The notes beneath the pieces are model-generated. The model was not told the DNA's origin, did not search any database, and saw only the letters and a list, made by a program, of their open reading frames with translations. This document shows, in pieces, positions 13,780 to 22,356 of a DNA stretch of 57,417 bases (position 1 is its first letter; each line of letters begins with the position of its first letter). The stretch is from NCBI RefSeq assembly GCF_010820565.1, contig NZ_JAAIJQ010000037.1, forward strand, positions 1 through 57,417, in the 5' to 3' direction. The translations under genes were made by a program, and so were the position numbers. The DNA comes from Thiorhodococcus minor. Lineage in GTDB: Bacteria > Pseudomonadota > Gammaproteobacteria > Chromatiales > Chromatiaceae.

Positions 13780-15651
13780 TCAGGGCGAGTTGTCGCGATA
13801 GGTACGCTGGGGTGCCGGCCTTCCGAGCAGCACGGCGGTATGGACCAACAAGCGCTCCACAGGGCTGAGCTCGGCGCGCTGCGCCAAGACCTCCCGCGCC
13901 ATGGCCGGCTCGTCGGTGATGATGCCGTCGACGCCCAGCGACATCATGCGCGACATGGAGACTGGGTCGTTGACCGTCCAGACGAAGAGCTGCTTGCCGG
14001 ACGCCTGGGTGCGCTGGACGAATCCGGGCGTCGCCATCCCCATGTTGACCGCGAGGAAGTCCGCGTCGAGCCGGGTCATGTCTCCGATACCCTTGGCTGA
14101 CAGGAGTCCGATGGTCCAGTCCGGCCGCAGGGCGCGAATCTTCTGGATGCCTGTGTAGTCGAGCGACATGACGGCGACCTTGCCGGCCATGCCCGTGGCC
14201 TCGACGATCTCGACGACCCTTCGCTCCAGGTCCTCATCATGGCCGTAGTACTTGAGCTCGATCACGACGCCCGCCTCTCCGCGGGCGGCCTCGAGCACCT
14301 GACGCAGTGTGGGGACCCGGGCATCGGCGAACTCGGGAGACAGCCAGGAGCCGACGTCGATCCGGTCCAGATCCTCGAGCGAGGCATTCCAGATCTTGAG
14401 GTCGACGTTCGCGAGCTTCATGAAGTCGCTGTCGTGAATCACGACCACCTCGCCGTCGGCCGTCTCCTGAACGTCGATCTCGACCCAGTCCGTGCCGTCT
14501 TGGATCGCCAGCTCGACGGCGCTCAGGGTGTTCTCGGGGGCCTTCCCGGCGGCGCCGCGATGGGCGACGATGGTGATGTCGTCGCGAATCACCATGCCAT
14601 CGATCAGCCAGGCGCCGGCCAGCACGGCCATCAGCGCGCCGCCGAGCAGCGCGGCCGTCATCCAGCGCGCGGTGCGGCGCCAGCCGGGCGAGCCGGTCTC
14701 GGCCCCGATGGCCTTGGGCTCGGCGTGCTCGAAGCCGGGCGCGAGGCGTTCCGCGAGTCCGAGCACGATGAGGGCGAAGGCGCTCGCATTGACGGCGCCG
14801 ACCAGCCAATTCGCGAGCAGCCAGAGTCCCACGAGCCCGCCCAAGATCAGGACCAGGAGCGGCAGCTGGTCGAAGAAGGGCGGCGCGATCCAGTGTCCGA
14901 GTCCGCCGATCGCGGCCGTGGCCAAGGCCCCGAGCCCAAGGGCGGCTGAGGCCCAGATGGCGAGGAGCCAGAGGATCCGCCGACGCCTGCCCAGGGTTAG
15001 CCGGCTGCTTTCACGGAAGGAGGACCTGGGCGAGACGTCCTGAAAGAGGACGAGTGGCAGCGTCAGCGACCAGGCGATCAAGCGCTGGATCAGCAGGGCG
15101 GCCATGGCGGTGAGGACGACGCCGATCAGGCTGGCGGCGGTCCAGAATGCTGGAGGGCGAGCCTGCAGGTAGTAATTGATGTCGTAGTCGGTCAGCAGGA
15201 GCCAGGCGATGGCGCCGGCGATGGCGAGAAAGGGCAGGGCGAGCAGGAGCAGGCGCGCGACCAGCCAAAGACAGAAGACGAAGACCCTCGGGGCACGCCG
15301 CACGGCGAAGAGGATTGCCGCCAGCGTCCGGCCCCGGATTCCGGCCGCGCGCGTTGCGCCAACCGCCATGAGCGAGGCCTGCTCCAGGGCCATGACGGCG
15401 ATGAGGACACCGGCCATGAGGATCAGCGCTGCCATGCCGACCGGTCTGAGCAGAAAGTAGAGGATATCCTGATCCGCGAGCGCCGGCTGGCCGGAGAGCC
15501 CGATGAGCACGCGGAGGATGAGGCCCGTCAAGGGGGCGAGCAGTGCGATACCCGCTGCCGTGTAGAGGGCGTGGATGAGGAGCAGCGGACGCCAGTCGCT
15601 ACGGAGTCTTTCGATCTGGGCGGCGAGGAAGGACGAGGGCTGAATCGTCAT
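13780..15651 (-). CDS. Membrane-anchored glycerophosphodiester phosphodiesterase
   Basis: About 623 residues. The N-terminal 330 residues are a multi-helix membrane domain of the GDPD-membrane type. The C-terminal 260 residues are a glycerophosphodiester phosphodiesterase, which cleaves deacylated phospholipid headgroups. Catalytic motifs are seen at VAHRGAAGKAPENT and WVEIDVQETADGEVVVIHD, giving the paired histidines and the metal-binding Glu-x-Asp. ATG 15649-15651 is preferred for the GGAAA upstream; ATG 15687 would add 12 residues. No damage is seen. Confidence 0.88.
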   Translation of the reverse strand: MTIQPSSFLAAQIERLRSDWRPLLLIHALYTAAGIALLAPLTGLILRVLIGLSGQPALADQDILYFLLRPVGMAALILMAGVLIAVMALEQASLMAVGATRAAGIRGRTLAAILFAVRRAPRVFVFCLWLVARLLLLALPFLAIAGAIAWLLLTDYDINYYLQARPPAFWTAASLIGVVLTAMAALLIQRLIAWSLTLPLVLFQDVSPRSSFRESSRLTLGRRRRILWLLAIWASAALGLGALATAAIGGLGHWIAPPFFDQLPLLVLILGGLVGLWLLANWLVGAVNASAFALIVLGLAERLAPGFEHAEPKAIGAETGSPGWRRTARWMTAALLGGALMAVLAGAWLIDGMVIRDDITIVAHRGAAGKAPENTLSAVELAIQDGTDWVEIDVQETADGEVVVIHDSDFMKLANVDLKIWNASLEDLDRIDVGSWLSPEFADARVPTLRQVLEAARGEAGVVIELKYYGHDEDLERRVVEIVEATGMAGKVAVMSLDYTGIQKIRALRPDWTIGLLSAKGIGDMTRLDADFLAVNMGMATPGFVQRTQASGKQLFVWTVNDPVSMSRMMSLGVDGIITDEPAMAREVLAQRAELSPVERLLVHTAVLLGRPAPQRTYRDNSP

Positions 15652-15858
15652 GTTTCCGGACACGCGGACCTCGATGGGCTCATGCATGATGTCTGGCCGA
15701 CGCGGGCAAGCGCTCGTTGCGTGGCGCGAAGTCGGGCATACTCTCGTCGGCTCGTGCAGCTGTCGTCGAGGAGGGCACCCCCCGTCGCCTTGGCGTCTTC
15801 AGCGCCCGACATCTCCAAGTCATGCCCATCCCTAGCCTGCAACCGGAGCATCCCGAAG

Positions 15859-17085
15859 ATGATCGAGATACACGAAGGCACGGCGCAGTTTGGATCCTTT
15901 CTCACCGTCACGGTCGGCATCGTCGTCCTCTTCATCGGCAAGCGTCTCAACGACCAGCTGGGCCTGCTGCGGGAGCTGAGCATCCCCGAGCCCGTGACGG
16001 GCGGTCTGCTGATCTCGATCCTGCTCGGCCTGCTCTACTGGGGCACGGGTGTGTCGATCGACTTCGACCTTGCGGCGCGCGATGTGCTGCTCGTGTACTT
16101 CTTCACGACCATCGGCATCAATGCCAGCTTGGCAGACCTGCGCGCGGGGGGAAAGCCCCTGCTGATTCTGCTCGCGATCACCATCGGCTATATGCTGGCT
16201 CAGAATCTCACGGGGATCTCGGTGGCGGCGCTCTTCGATCTGCCGGCCGCGGTCGGGATGCTCGGTGGCACGGTCTCGCTCATCGGCGGCCATGGCACGG
16301 CCATCGCCTGGGCGCCACAGATCTCGGAGGACTTCGGGGTGGCCAACGCGATGGAGATCGGAATCGCCTGCGCGACCTTTGGTCTCATCCTCGCGAGCCT
16401 CATGGGTGGCCCGATCGCCAAGTTTCTCATCAGCCGCCACGGCCTGAGGCCGACCGTGCAGGAGCCGCAGGACGTGGGTGTCAGTCGGCAGCAAGCGGAC
16501 AGGGGCATCGACCACCTGGATTTCTTGGATGCGGTGCTGGCGATCCACGTGAGCGCCATCCTTGGACTTGTCTTGAACGATATCCTTGCGGACCTGGGGC
16601 TGCAGCTGCCGCTGTTCGTCACCTGCCTCTTCGCCGGGATCATCCTCACGAACCTGGTCCCCAGGAGCTTCCCGCGGCTGAGCGGACGGCGCTGGCCGAC
16701 GCGGACGCCGGCGATGGCCCTGATCGCGGACATCGCTCTGGGCACCTTTCTGGCGATGTCGCTCATGAGCATGCAGCTCTGGACCCTCGTCGATCTGGCC
16801 GGCCCCATCTTCACGATCCTCGCGGCGCAGTTCGCGCTGGCGGTGCTGGTCAATATCTTCATCGTCTTCCGCGCCATGGGGCGCGATTATGATGCGGCTG
16901 TGGTCTGCTCCGGATTCGGCGGAATCTCGCTGGGGTCGACACCGACCGCGATGGCGAATATGGCGGCGGTCACGCAGCGCTATGGGGCCTCCCACCTGGC
17001 CTTCATCATCGTGCCCCTGGTCTGTGCCTTCTTCATCGACCTGGTGAACGCCCTGCTTATCCCCTTCTTCTTGCGGACCTTCTGA
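15859..17085 (+). CDS. gltS: Sodium/glutamate symporter
   Basis: A 408-residue GltS-family transporter importing glutamate with Na+. It shows the family's two inverted five-helix halves, each with a re-entrant loop: GGTVSLIGGHGTAIAWAP in the first and GFGGISLGSTPTAMANM in the second. Start ATG 15859 follows CGGAG and gives the family's usual N-terminus; the frame is open upstream without homology. It is divergent from the phosphodiesterase gene. Confidence 0.92.
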   Translation: MIEIHEGTAQFGSFLTVTVGIVVLFIGKRLNDQLGLLRELSIPEPVTGGLLISILLGLLYWGTGVSIDFDLAARDVLLVYFFTTIGINASLADLRAGGKPLLILLAITIGYMLAQNLTGISVAALFDLPAAVGMLGGTVSLIGGHGTAIAWAPQISEDFGVANAMEIGIACATFGLILASLMGGPIAKFLISRHGLRPTVQEPQDVGVSRQQADRGIDHLDFLDAVLAIHVSAILGLVLNDILADLGLQLPLFVTCLFAGIILTNLVPRSFPRLSGRRWPTRTPAMALIADIALGTFLAMSLMSMQLWTLVDLAGPIFTILAAQFALAVLVNIFIVFRAMGRDYDAAVVCSGFGGISLGSTPTAMANMAAVTQRYGASHLAFIIVPLVCAFFIDLVNALLIPFFLRTF

Positions 17086-17273
17086 GCGGGAGCGATGCGG
17101 GCACGCGATGGGATGAGGCCGAGGGGCTTGTGGCCTGTGGCTCGGCAGGGGGGGAGGGTTTGATCCAATCGGCGGGCCCACATCTCCTGTCGAGGCGGAG
17201 GACGAGCAGGCTCGTCTCGAGGAGGTGTGTGAATCCGCGCCGGCGCGGTGGCGGACATGAACGGAGATTCGGC

Positions 17274-17768
17274 TTGGCTGAGCAAACCCTGACGCGCATC
17301 GAGATCAGCAAGGAGTACCTCAACTTCAGTGCTGGTCATTTCACGATCTTCTCCGCGACCGAGCGCGAGAATCTTCACGGCCATAACTTTCACGTCCGCT
17401 GTGCGGTTACCGCGGCGATCGGTCCGAACGGTCTCGCCTTCGACTATGTCGACCTGAAGCGGGTGCTCAAGGCGCTGTGCGATACCTTCGATGAGCGGCT
17501 CTTGCTGCCGGAGCTGTCGCCCTTTCTGCGCCTGGAGCGGCAGGAGGGGCAAGTCGTCGTGCTCTTCGCGGAGCAGCGCATGACCTTCCTGGAGCGTGAT
17601 GTCTTGCTGCTGCCGATTCGCAACGTGACCATCGAGGAGCTAGCGCCCCTGCTGCTCGCGCGCTTGCGGGACCGTCCGGAGCTTGCGGGAATGGGCTTTC
17701 ACGCCATCGAGCTTGGTGTGTCTTCGGGGGCCGGTCAGTGGGCCGTCGCAACTTGGGAGTCGGCATGA
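17274..17768 (+). CDS. 6-pyruvoyl-tetrahydropterin synthase family protein, PTPS-III-like active site
   Basis: A 164-residue T-fold protein. Zinc ligands are visible as the His of FSAGHF and both His of LHGHNF. The cysteine that usually sits four to six residues before HGH in QueD and classical PTPS is absent. Instead the site reads ERENLHGH, with Glu three residues before, matching as I recall the E-x-x-HGH motif of PTPS-III, which can stand in for dihydroneopterin aldolase in folate synthesis. TTG 17274 is chosen because GGAG lies seven bases upstream and homology begins right after. Its stop overlaps the next ATG, so it heads a coupled three-gene operon. Confidence 0.8.
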   Translation: MAEQTLTRIEISKEYLNFSAGHFTIFSATERENLHGHNFHVRCAVTAAIGPNGLAFDYVDLKRVLKALCDTFDERLLLPELSPFLRLERQEGQVVVLFAEQRMTFLERDVLLLPIRNVTIEELAPLLLARLRDRPELAGMGFHAIELGVSSGAGQWAVATWESA

Positions 17769-18466
17769 ATCTTCTCGTCGTCACAGGCGCCAGCTCCGGG
17801 ATCGGGCGGGCGATCGCCAACCGTTTCCTAGTCGATGGCTGGAATGTGCTCAGCATCGCGCGCCGCCCCTGTCCGGAGGCCGGCGTGGACAGCCTGCTCT
17901 GCGATCTCGCCGAGCCGGGTGCCTTGGAGTCCCTGGAAGGCGCGCTGTCCGAGCGTCTCGCCGAGGCCGACCGAATCTGCTTGGTCCACAACGCCTCCGT
18001 CATGCGCTCCGATCGCATCGACGGCCTGGCGAGCGCGGACCTGCAGGAGGTGCTGCAGCTCAATATCCTCTCCGCAAATGCCCTGAATCGCCTCGCCGCT
18101 CCATCAATGGGCCCGGGCTCTAGCATCCTCTACATCGGCTCGACGCTGGCCGAAAAGGCAGTGCCTGGCGTTGCCAGCTATGTGATCGCCAAGCACGCCC
18201 TGGCCGGCATGATGCGGGCGACTTGCCAGGATTTGGCCGGGCGCGGCATCCACACCTGCATGATCTGCCCCGGCTTCACGGACACCGAGCAGCTGCGGGG
18301 TCTGATCGGTGACAACACGGAGACCCTGGCCGCCATCACTGCCATGAGCGCCTTCGATCGGCTGATCGAGCCCGAGGAGATCGCTGAGACGGTGGCCTTC
18401 GCGTCCCATGCGCCCGTGCTGAACGGTGCCCTCATCCACGCCAACTTGGGTCAGCGCGAGCGATGA
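17765..18466 (+). CDS. Short-chain dehydrogenase/reductase, pteridine-reductase-like context
   Basis: A 233-residue Rossmann SDR with the cofactor motif TGASSGIG at residues 8-15. A HNAS segment replaces the usual NNAG, a catalytic serine lies in YIGSTLA, and the YxxxK pair is in SYVIAK. ATG 17765 overlaps the stop of the pterin synthase gene (ATGA), and its own stop overlaps the next gene the same way. The neighbourhood suggests reduction of a pterin side chain, as in sepiapterin or dihydromonapterin reductases; this is inferred only from context. Confidence 0.85.
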   Translation: MNLLVVTGASSGIGRAIANRFLVDGWNVLSIARRPCPEAGVDSLLCDLAEPGALESLEGALSERLAEADRICLVHNASVMRSDRIDGLASADLQEVLQLNILSANALNRLAAPSMGPGSSILYIGSTLAEKAVPGVASYVIAKHALAGMMRATCQDLAGRGIHTCMICPGFTDTEQLRGLIGDNTETLAAITAMSAFDRLIEPEEIAETVAFASHAPVLNGALIHANLGQRER

Positions 18467-19230
18467 GTGCGGAGTCGGAGACGCGGCGCGTCGTTTGTAT
18501 CAGCGGCGGCACCTCGGGAATCGGTGCCGCGCTGGTCCAGGCCTTCCTGGCCGAGGGCGATCGGGTCTACAGCTTCAGTCGCGATGCCGAAAAGCTGCGG
18601 CGGCTCGAGGGGCGCTGGCCGGAGGCGGTCGCGCAAGGCTCCCTCGTCCTCCTGCGAGGCGACGTTACCGACGCGGTCTTCCTCGCGCGTCTCTCTGAGC
18701 GGATCGCGTCGGATGCCGGACGGTTGGACGTCTTGGTGAACAACGCCGGGGTCATCCTCGGTGCCGGGACGCTGGAGGAGGGCCTGGAGCAGTGGCGGGC
18801 GACCCTGGAGGTCAATCTCGTCGCCCCCTTTGCGCTGACGCAGGTCTTTGCCGACTTGCTGGGGCTCAGTGAGGCCCCCGTGGTGCTGAACATCTCCTCG
18901 GCCTGTGCCCAGCATCCCTTCGCGACCTGCACCTCCACCAGCTACTCGGTCAGCAAGGCCGGACTCGACATGCTGACGCGCCGGCTGGCGCTCGCGCTCG
19001 GCCCCAAGGGCATCCGCGTCAACGGCGTTGCGCCTGGCGTGGTCGATTCCGAGATGTGGGGCGGCGCCACCGACCTCATGCGGGAGATCACCGCCAAGCG
19101 CCATGTCTTGAGCCAGGCGGTCGTCAAGCCCGCCGACGTGGCCGAGGCCGTCCTCTTTCTCGCCTCGTCGCGCGCCCGATTGGTGACCGGGACGACGCTG
19201 AGCGTGGATGCCGGCTATACCCTGGGCTAA
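18463..19230 (+). CDS. Second short-chain dehydrogenase/reductase
   Basis: A 255-residue classical SDR: SGGTSGIG cofactor loop (residues 12-19), VNNAGV, NISSA with the catalytic serine, and the YxxxK pair in SYSVSKAGLDM. The C-terminus GTTLSVDAGYTLG is the standard SDR ending. It is translationally coupled to the SDR upstream, from which it differs strongly, so the pair is not a recent duplication. It is likely the last gene of the pterin-type operon; a repeat and a terminator follow. Confidence 0.87.
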   Translation: MSAESETRRVVCISGGTSGIGAALVQAFLAEGDRVYSFSRDAEKLRRLEGRWPEAVAQGSLVLLRGDVTDAVFLARLSERIASDAGRLDVLVNNAGVILGAGTLEEGLEQWRATLEVNLVAPFALTQVFADLLGLSEAPVVLNISSACAQHPFATCTSTSYSVSKAGLDMLTRRLALALGPKGIRVNGVAPGVVDSEMWGGATDLMREITAKRHVLSQAVVKPADVAEAVLFLASSRARLVTGTTLSVDAGYTLG

Positions 19231-19263
19231 TCGACTGCGGGCCCGGCCGCGCGCGCCGCGTAG

Positions 19264-19334
19264 TGTGGACGAGAGCGAGCGAAGTCCACCGAATTCCGCG
19301 CCGGCTCTGGTGGACTGCGCTGCGCTTGTTCAGC
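19264..19334 (+). repeat. Intergenic repeat, copy 2
   Basis: The same roughly 70-base unit as at 9603-9675, with the arms GTGGAC, GTCCACC and GGTGGAC conserved. It lies between the SDR stop and the terminator. Confidence 0.75.
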
Positions 19335-19359
19335 CTGCGACCCTGGTCGCTGGCAACAA

Positions 19360-19383
19360 AAAGCCCGCGCGATGGCGGGCTTT
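19360..19383. terminator. Bidirectional rho-independent terminator
   Basis: AAAGCCCGC, six-base loop, GCGGGCTTT: a nine-base perfect stem with A and T tracts on both sides. It sits between the convergent SDR operon and the SCP2-like gene and can serve both. Confidence 0.85.
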
Positions 19384-19409
19384 CTGCGTGATGGCGGCCG
19401 GTCAGCCGA

Positions 19410-19829
19410 TCACTTCACCTCGTCGGTGTCGAGCTGCTGCATGAGGCCGAAGCTCTTGACGAAGGGGTTGGCCATGCGCGGGTCCTTGATGATGGCCTTG
19501 TAGTCGCCTTCCTTGAACTTGAGCTTGCCGGTCATGAATGCGGCGCCCATGCCGGTCATGCCGATGCCGTTCTCGACCCACTTGAGCCAGTCCTTGATGT
19601 CGGCGCGCATGTCCCAGTTCGGGGCCGGGTCGCTGTCGGACCAGCTGCCGGCACGGACACACTCACCCTTCTCGACGACGAAGACACCGCGGGGGCTGTC
19701 TTCGTTCTTGAACCCACAGGTGATGACCGAATCGAAATCGATCTCGGCCAGCTTGTTTTTGACCTCTGGCTCGTTGTTCCAGGCGTCCTTCAGTTGTTTC
19801 ATCCACTCATCGGAAAAGAGTGCGGCCAT
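19410..19829 (-). CDS. SCP2 sterol-binding-domain-like protein
   Basis: A 139-residue single-domain protein resembling bacterial SCP2-fold lipid-carrier proteins. The end of the protein shows the fold's pattern: AFMTGKLKFKEGDYKAIIK, with a hydrophobic helix and short C-terminal tail. The N-terminus is SDEWMKQLKDAWN. There is no signal peptide, so it is cytosolic. A purine-rich site (cggaggttt) precedes the ATG. The ligand is unknown. It is monocistronic, between the terminator and ppx. Confidence 0.7.
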   Translation of the reverse strand: MAALFSDEWMKQLKDAWNNEPEVKNKLAEIDFDSVITCGFKNEDSPRGVFVVEKGECVRAGSWSDSDPAPNWDMRADIKDWLKWVENGIGMTGMGAAFMTGKLKFKEGDYKAIIKDPRMANPFVKSFGLMQQLDTDEVK

Positions 19830-20001
19830 TCTTCTAAACCTCCGGAGTGAGCAGCTAAGGGCCGGCGCGACGAGGCGCGGCGGCCAATTGGATTTCTTCG
19901 TAGCAACGCGGGCGGTGCCCGCGTGTCGGGATTCTAGCAGGATAGCGTGAAGATTTTGGGCTTCTCGCCCTGCCCGATCGTGTCCGGGGAGTGGATGGGT
20001 G

Positions 20002-21522
20002 TCAGCCGAAGCTGAGCTGGATCCCGGCGCTCGCCAGGCGCTCCGCCTCCTGCTCCAGCTCGAGCTGGGTCAGGGGATGGGTGGCGAGCCAATCGTCCGG
20101 GAAACTGAGCCTCAGTCCGTCCCCATCGGCCTCCAGGGTTGGGTTGGGCTTGGCGTCCGCCGAGCGTCCGCGATGCATGAGCACGGCCAGGCGCAGGATC
20201 ACGCAGAGTCGGCGTGCGCAGGCTTGGAAGCCGGCGGGGAGGTTGGCGAACTCCTGGGTCGGAAACTTGCGCCGATGGCCCAGCACCAAGGTCGACAGGA
20301 CCATCTGCTCCTGACGGGTGAAGCCGGGCAGGTCCGCATTGCGCAGCAGGTAGGCGCCATGCTTCTGATACTGGCTGTGGGCCACCATGACGCCGGTCTC
20401 ATGCAGCCGGGCGGCCCAGGCGAGCATCCGCTGGTGCTCCGGATTGGTCAGTGACCAGGGGCCGGCAAGCTGGCGATAGAGGGTCTGGGCGGTGGTCTGG
20501 ACGCGCTGGCCGTGCTCCTGGTCGATCCTGAACTGGCGGCAGAGCTTGGCCACGGTGCGCTCGCGCACGTCGCCATGCTGGTCGCGCCCGACCAGCTCGT
20601 AGATGAGTCCCTCGCGCAGGGCATAGTCCGAGACCTGCATGTGCTGAATGCCGAGCGACTCGAAGACGGCACGCAGCACGGCGACGCCGCCGGCAAAGAC
20701 CGGCTGGCGCTCTTCGGCCAGGCCCTTGAGGTCGAGCGCGGAGACTTTGCCGGCGTCGATCAGCGTGTCCCTGAGCTGCGTCAAGGATTCCGCCGAGATG
20801 CCGTCCTCGCACCAGCCCTGGGCCCTGACCACGGATGCGATGGCGCGAATGGTGCCGGAGCTGCCGACGGCCGTTTGCCAGCGGGCGCGGCGGAAGAGCT
20901 CGCGCACCGGGCGTACCTCGAGGGCGCCGGTCAGCTCCGCGCGCTGCATGGCCTTGGCGGTGATCCGCCCGTCGGCGAAGTGGCGCCGCGACATGCTCAC
21001 GCAGCCCATGTGCAGGCTCTCGCGCAGTCGCGGCGAGAAGCCCATGCCGATGATGATCTCGGTGCTGCCGCCGCCGATGTCCACGACCAGGCGCCGGTCC
21101 GCGCCCGCCGCGAGGCCGTAGGCGACGCCGAGGTAGATCAGGCGGGCCTCTTCCCGGCCGGCGATGACGTCGATGGGATGGCCCAGGGCCGCCTCGGCCT
21201 GGGCGATGAAGCCGAGCTCGGCGGGCACCTGACGCAGCGTATTGGTGCCGACGGCGCGCACGGTTCCCGGCTCGAAGCCGCGCAAGCGCTGTCCGAAGCG
21301 CTCCAGGCAGGCGAGGGCGCGCTCCGCGACCTCGGGCGAAATGGTCTTGTCGTCCTGCAGTCCCTCCCCAAGGCGCACCATCTCCTTGAGCCGATCGATG
21401 ACCTGGACGTGGCCGTCATCGATGCGGGCGACAATCATGTGGAAACTGTTGGAGCCAAGATCGACGGCGGCAACGGTCTTTTCGGCCGGTGCGTCGGTGG
21501 CCTGGTCGGCTGCTTCAGGCAT
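20002..21522 (-). CDS. ppx: Exopolyphosphatase (Ppx/GppA family)
   Basis: A 506-residue protein of the actin-like ATPase fold that degrades polyphosphate. Phosphate-binding loops are seen at AAVDLGSNSFHM (residues 18-29), AVGTNTLRQ, and VVDIGGGSTEIIIG. The C-terminal 200 residues form the helical HD-like domain of the long Ppx type. It lies 90 bases downstream of the second P-II-like gene on the same strand and may be the last gene of that operon, linking polyphosphate to nitrogen or energy signals. Confidence 0.92.
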   Translation of the reverse strand: MPEAADQATDAPAEKTVAAVDLGSNSFHMIVARIDDGHVQVIDRLKEMVRLGEGLQDDKTISPEVAERALACLERFGQRLRGFEPGTVRAVGTNTLRQVPAELGFIAQAEAALGHPIDVIAGREEARLIYLGVAYGLAAGADRRLVVDIGGGSTEIIIGMGFSPRLRESLHMGCVSMSRRHFADGRITAKAMQRAELTGALEVRPVRELFRRARWQTAVGSSGTIRAIASVVRAQGWCEDGISAESLTQLRDTLIDAGKVSALDLKGLAEERQPVFAGGVAVLRAVFESLGIQHMQVSDYALREGLIYELVGRDQHGDVRERTVAKLCRQFRIDQEHGQRVQTTAQTLYRQLAGPWSLTNPEHQRMLAWAARLHETGVMVAHSQYQKHGAYLLRNADLPGFTRQEQMVLSTLVLGHRRKFPTQEFANLPAGFQACARRLCVILRLAVLMHRGRSADAKPNPTLEADGDGLRLSFPDDWLATHPLTQLELEQEAERLASAGIQLSFG

Positions 21523-21612
21523 GGGGGCGTCCAGCTGTGGCGAGCGTGAAATCTTCGCAGAATCCGGTGGGAGGTCAAGCAGCGCAGGTGCCTGCCGAGC
21601 GTTGCGGCAGCG

Positions 21613-21954
21613 CTAGTGCTCCTCGGGCAGGTCGGGCAGGGTGAAGCCGGTCGCCATGTTGGTGCCGTGCATGTACATCAGACCGCCGTGGGGGCGGTTG
21701 ATCTCGGCGATCTCGTAGATGAGCTCGAAGTAGTGGTCCGCCTCGCTCGCGGGGACGGCGACGGTCAGGATCGCACGCTCGGACGCCTCGCCGATGCCAC
21801 GGTGTCGCAGTGGGGTGATGCGGCCCACCCCGCGCGCATAGTTGACGTCGACCGCGCTCAGGCCATGCTCGGTCGCCAGGGTGCGGACCAGCGGCATGGC
21901 CTTTCCCATCGGCAGGATGCAGGTGATGATCTTTTGGGAGTCTTTGGCGTCCAT
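21613..21954 (-). CDS. P-II-like signalling protein B of the DUF1538 operon
   Basis: A 113-residue protein with the alpha-beta fold length of P-II. It starts IITCILPMGKAMPLVRTLA, has a GVGR segment where the T-loop starts, and ends with a GGLMYMHGTNMATG turn in place of the GDGKIFV turn. The Tyr51 uridylylation site of GlnB is absent, so it would not be controlled by GlnD. It starts 15 bases after the stop of the other P-II-like gene. It probably binds the membrane protein encoded first in the operon; this is inference. Confidence 0.8.
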   Translation of the reverse strand: MDAKDSQKIITCILPMGKAMPLVRTLATEHGLSAVDVNYARGVGRITPLRHRGIGEASERAILTVAVPASEADHYFELIYEIAEINRPHGGLMYMHGTNMATGFTLPDLPEEH

Positions 21955-21969
21955 CTGCTCGCTCGGGTA

Positions 21970-22356
21970 TCAGCCCTTTCTGCGCCCCGGCGTCTGGCTG
22001 GAGGCCAGACGCTCGATGATCTCAGGCGGCACGAAGGTGGCCGCCTTTTCGAGCGGCGTGACCCACATGAAGCCCATGCCTGGGGTGTCCATCTTGCCGG
22101 CGACGTACATCTTCTCGAAGACGCGGTCGACCTGGTCGCTCGAGACGACAATGTTGATCACCTCCTTCTCGGCCTCGACAGCCAGCCCCCAGATGCCGAG
22201 GCGCTCGCGCACGCCGCGCCCGTGGGCATAGTGGATGCTCGCGCCCTGTGCGCCGGCCTCCTGGGCGGCCTTGACGATCTCGTCGGCCATGCCGCGCTGA
22301 ACGCTGGCGGTGATCAGGGCGACGTCGGTCAGGACGACGATCTCTTGCTTGCTCAC
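21970..22356 (-). CDS. P-II-like signalling protein A of the DUF1538 operon
   Basis: A 128-residue P-II-fold protein. It shows VVLTDVALITASVQRG, a GRGVRERLGIWG T-loop region with no uridylylation tyrosine, and GKMDTPGMGFMWVTPLEKAATFVP replacing the classical C-terminal turn. Start GTG 22354-22356 overlaps the stop of the DUF1538 gene (GTGA), so it is translationally coupled to it. It differs clearly from protein B, so the operon encodes two distinct P-II-like partners. Confidence 0.82.
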   Translation of the reverse strand: MSKQEIVVLTDVALITASVQRGMADEIVKAAQEAGAQGASIHYAHGRGVRERLGIWGLAVEAEKEVINIVVSSDQVDRVFEKMYVAGKMDTPGMGFMWVTPLEKAATFVPPEIIERLASSQTPGRRKG

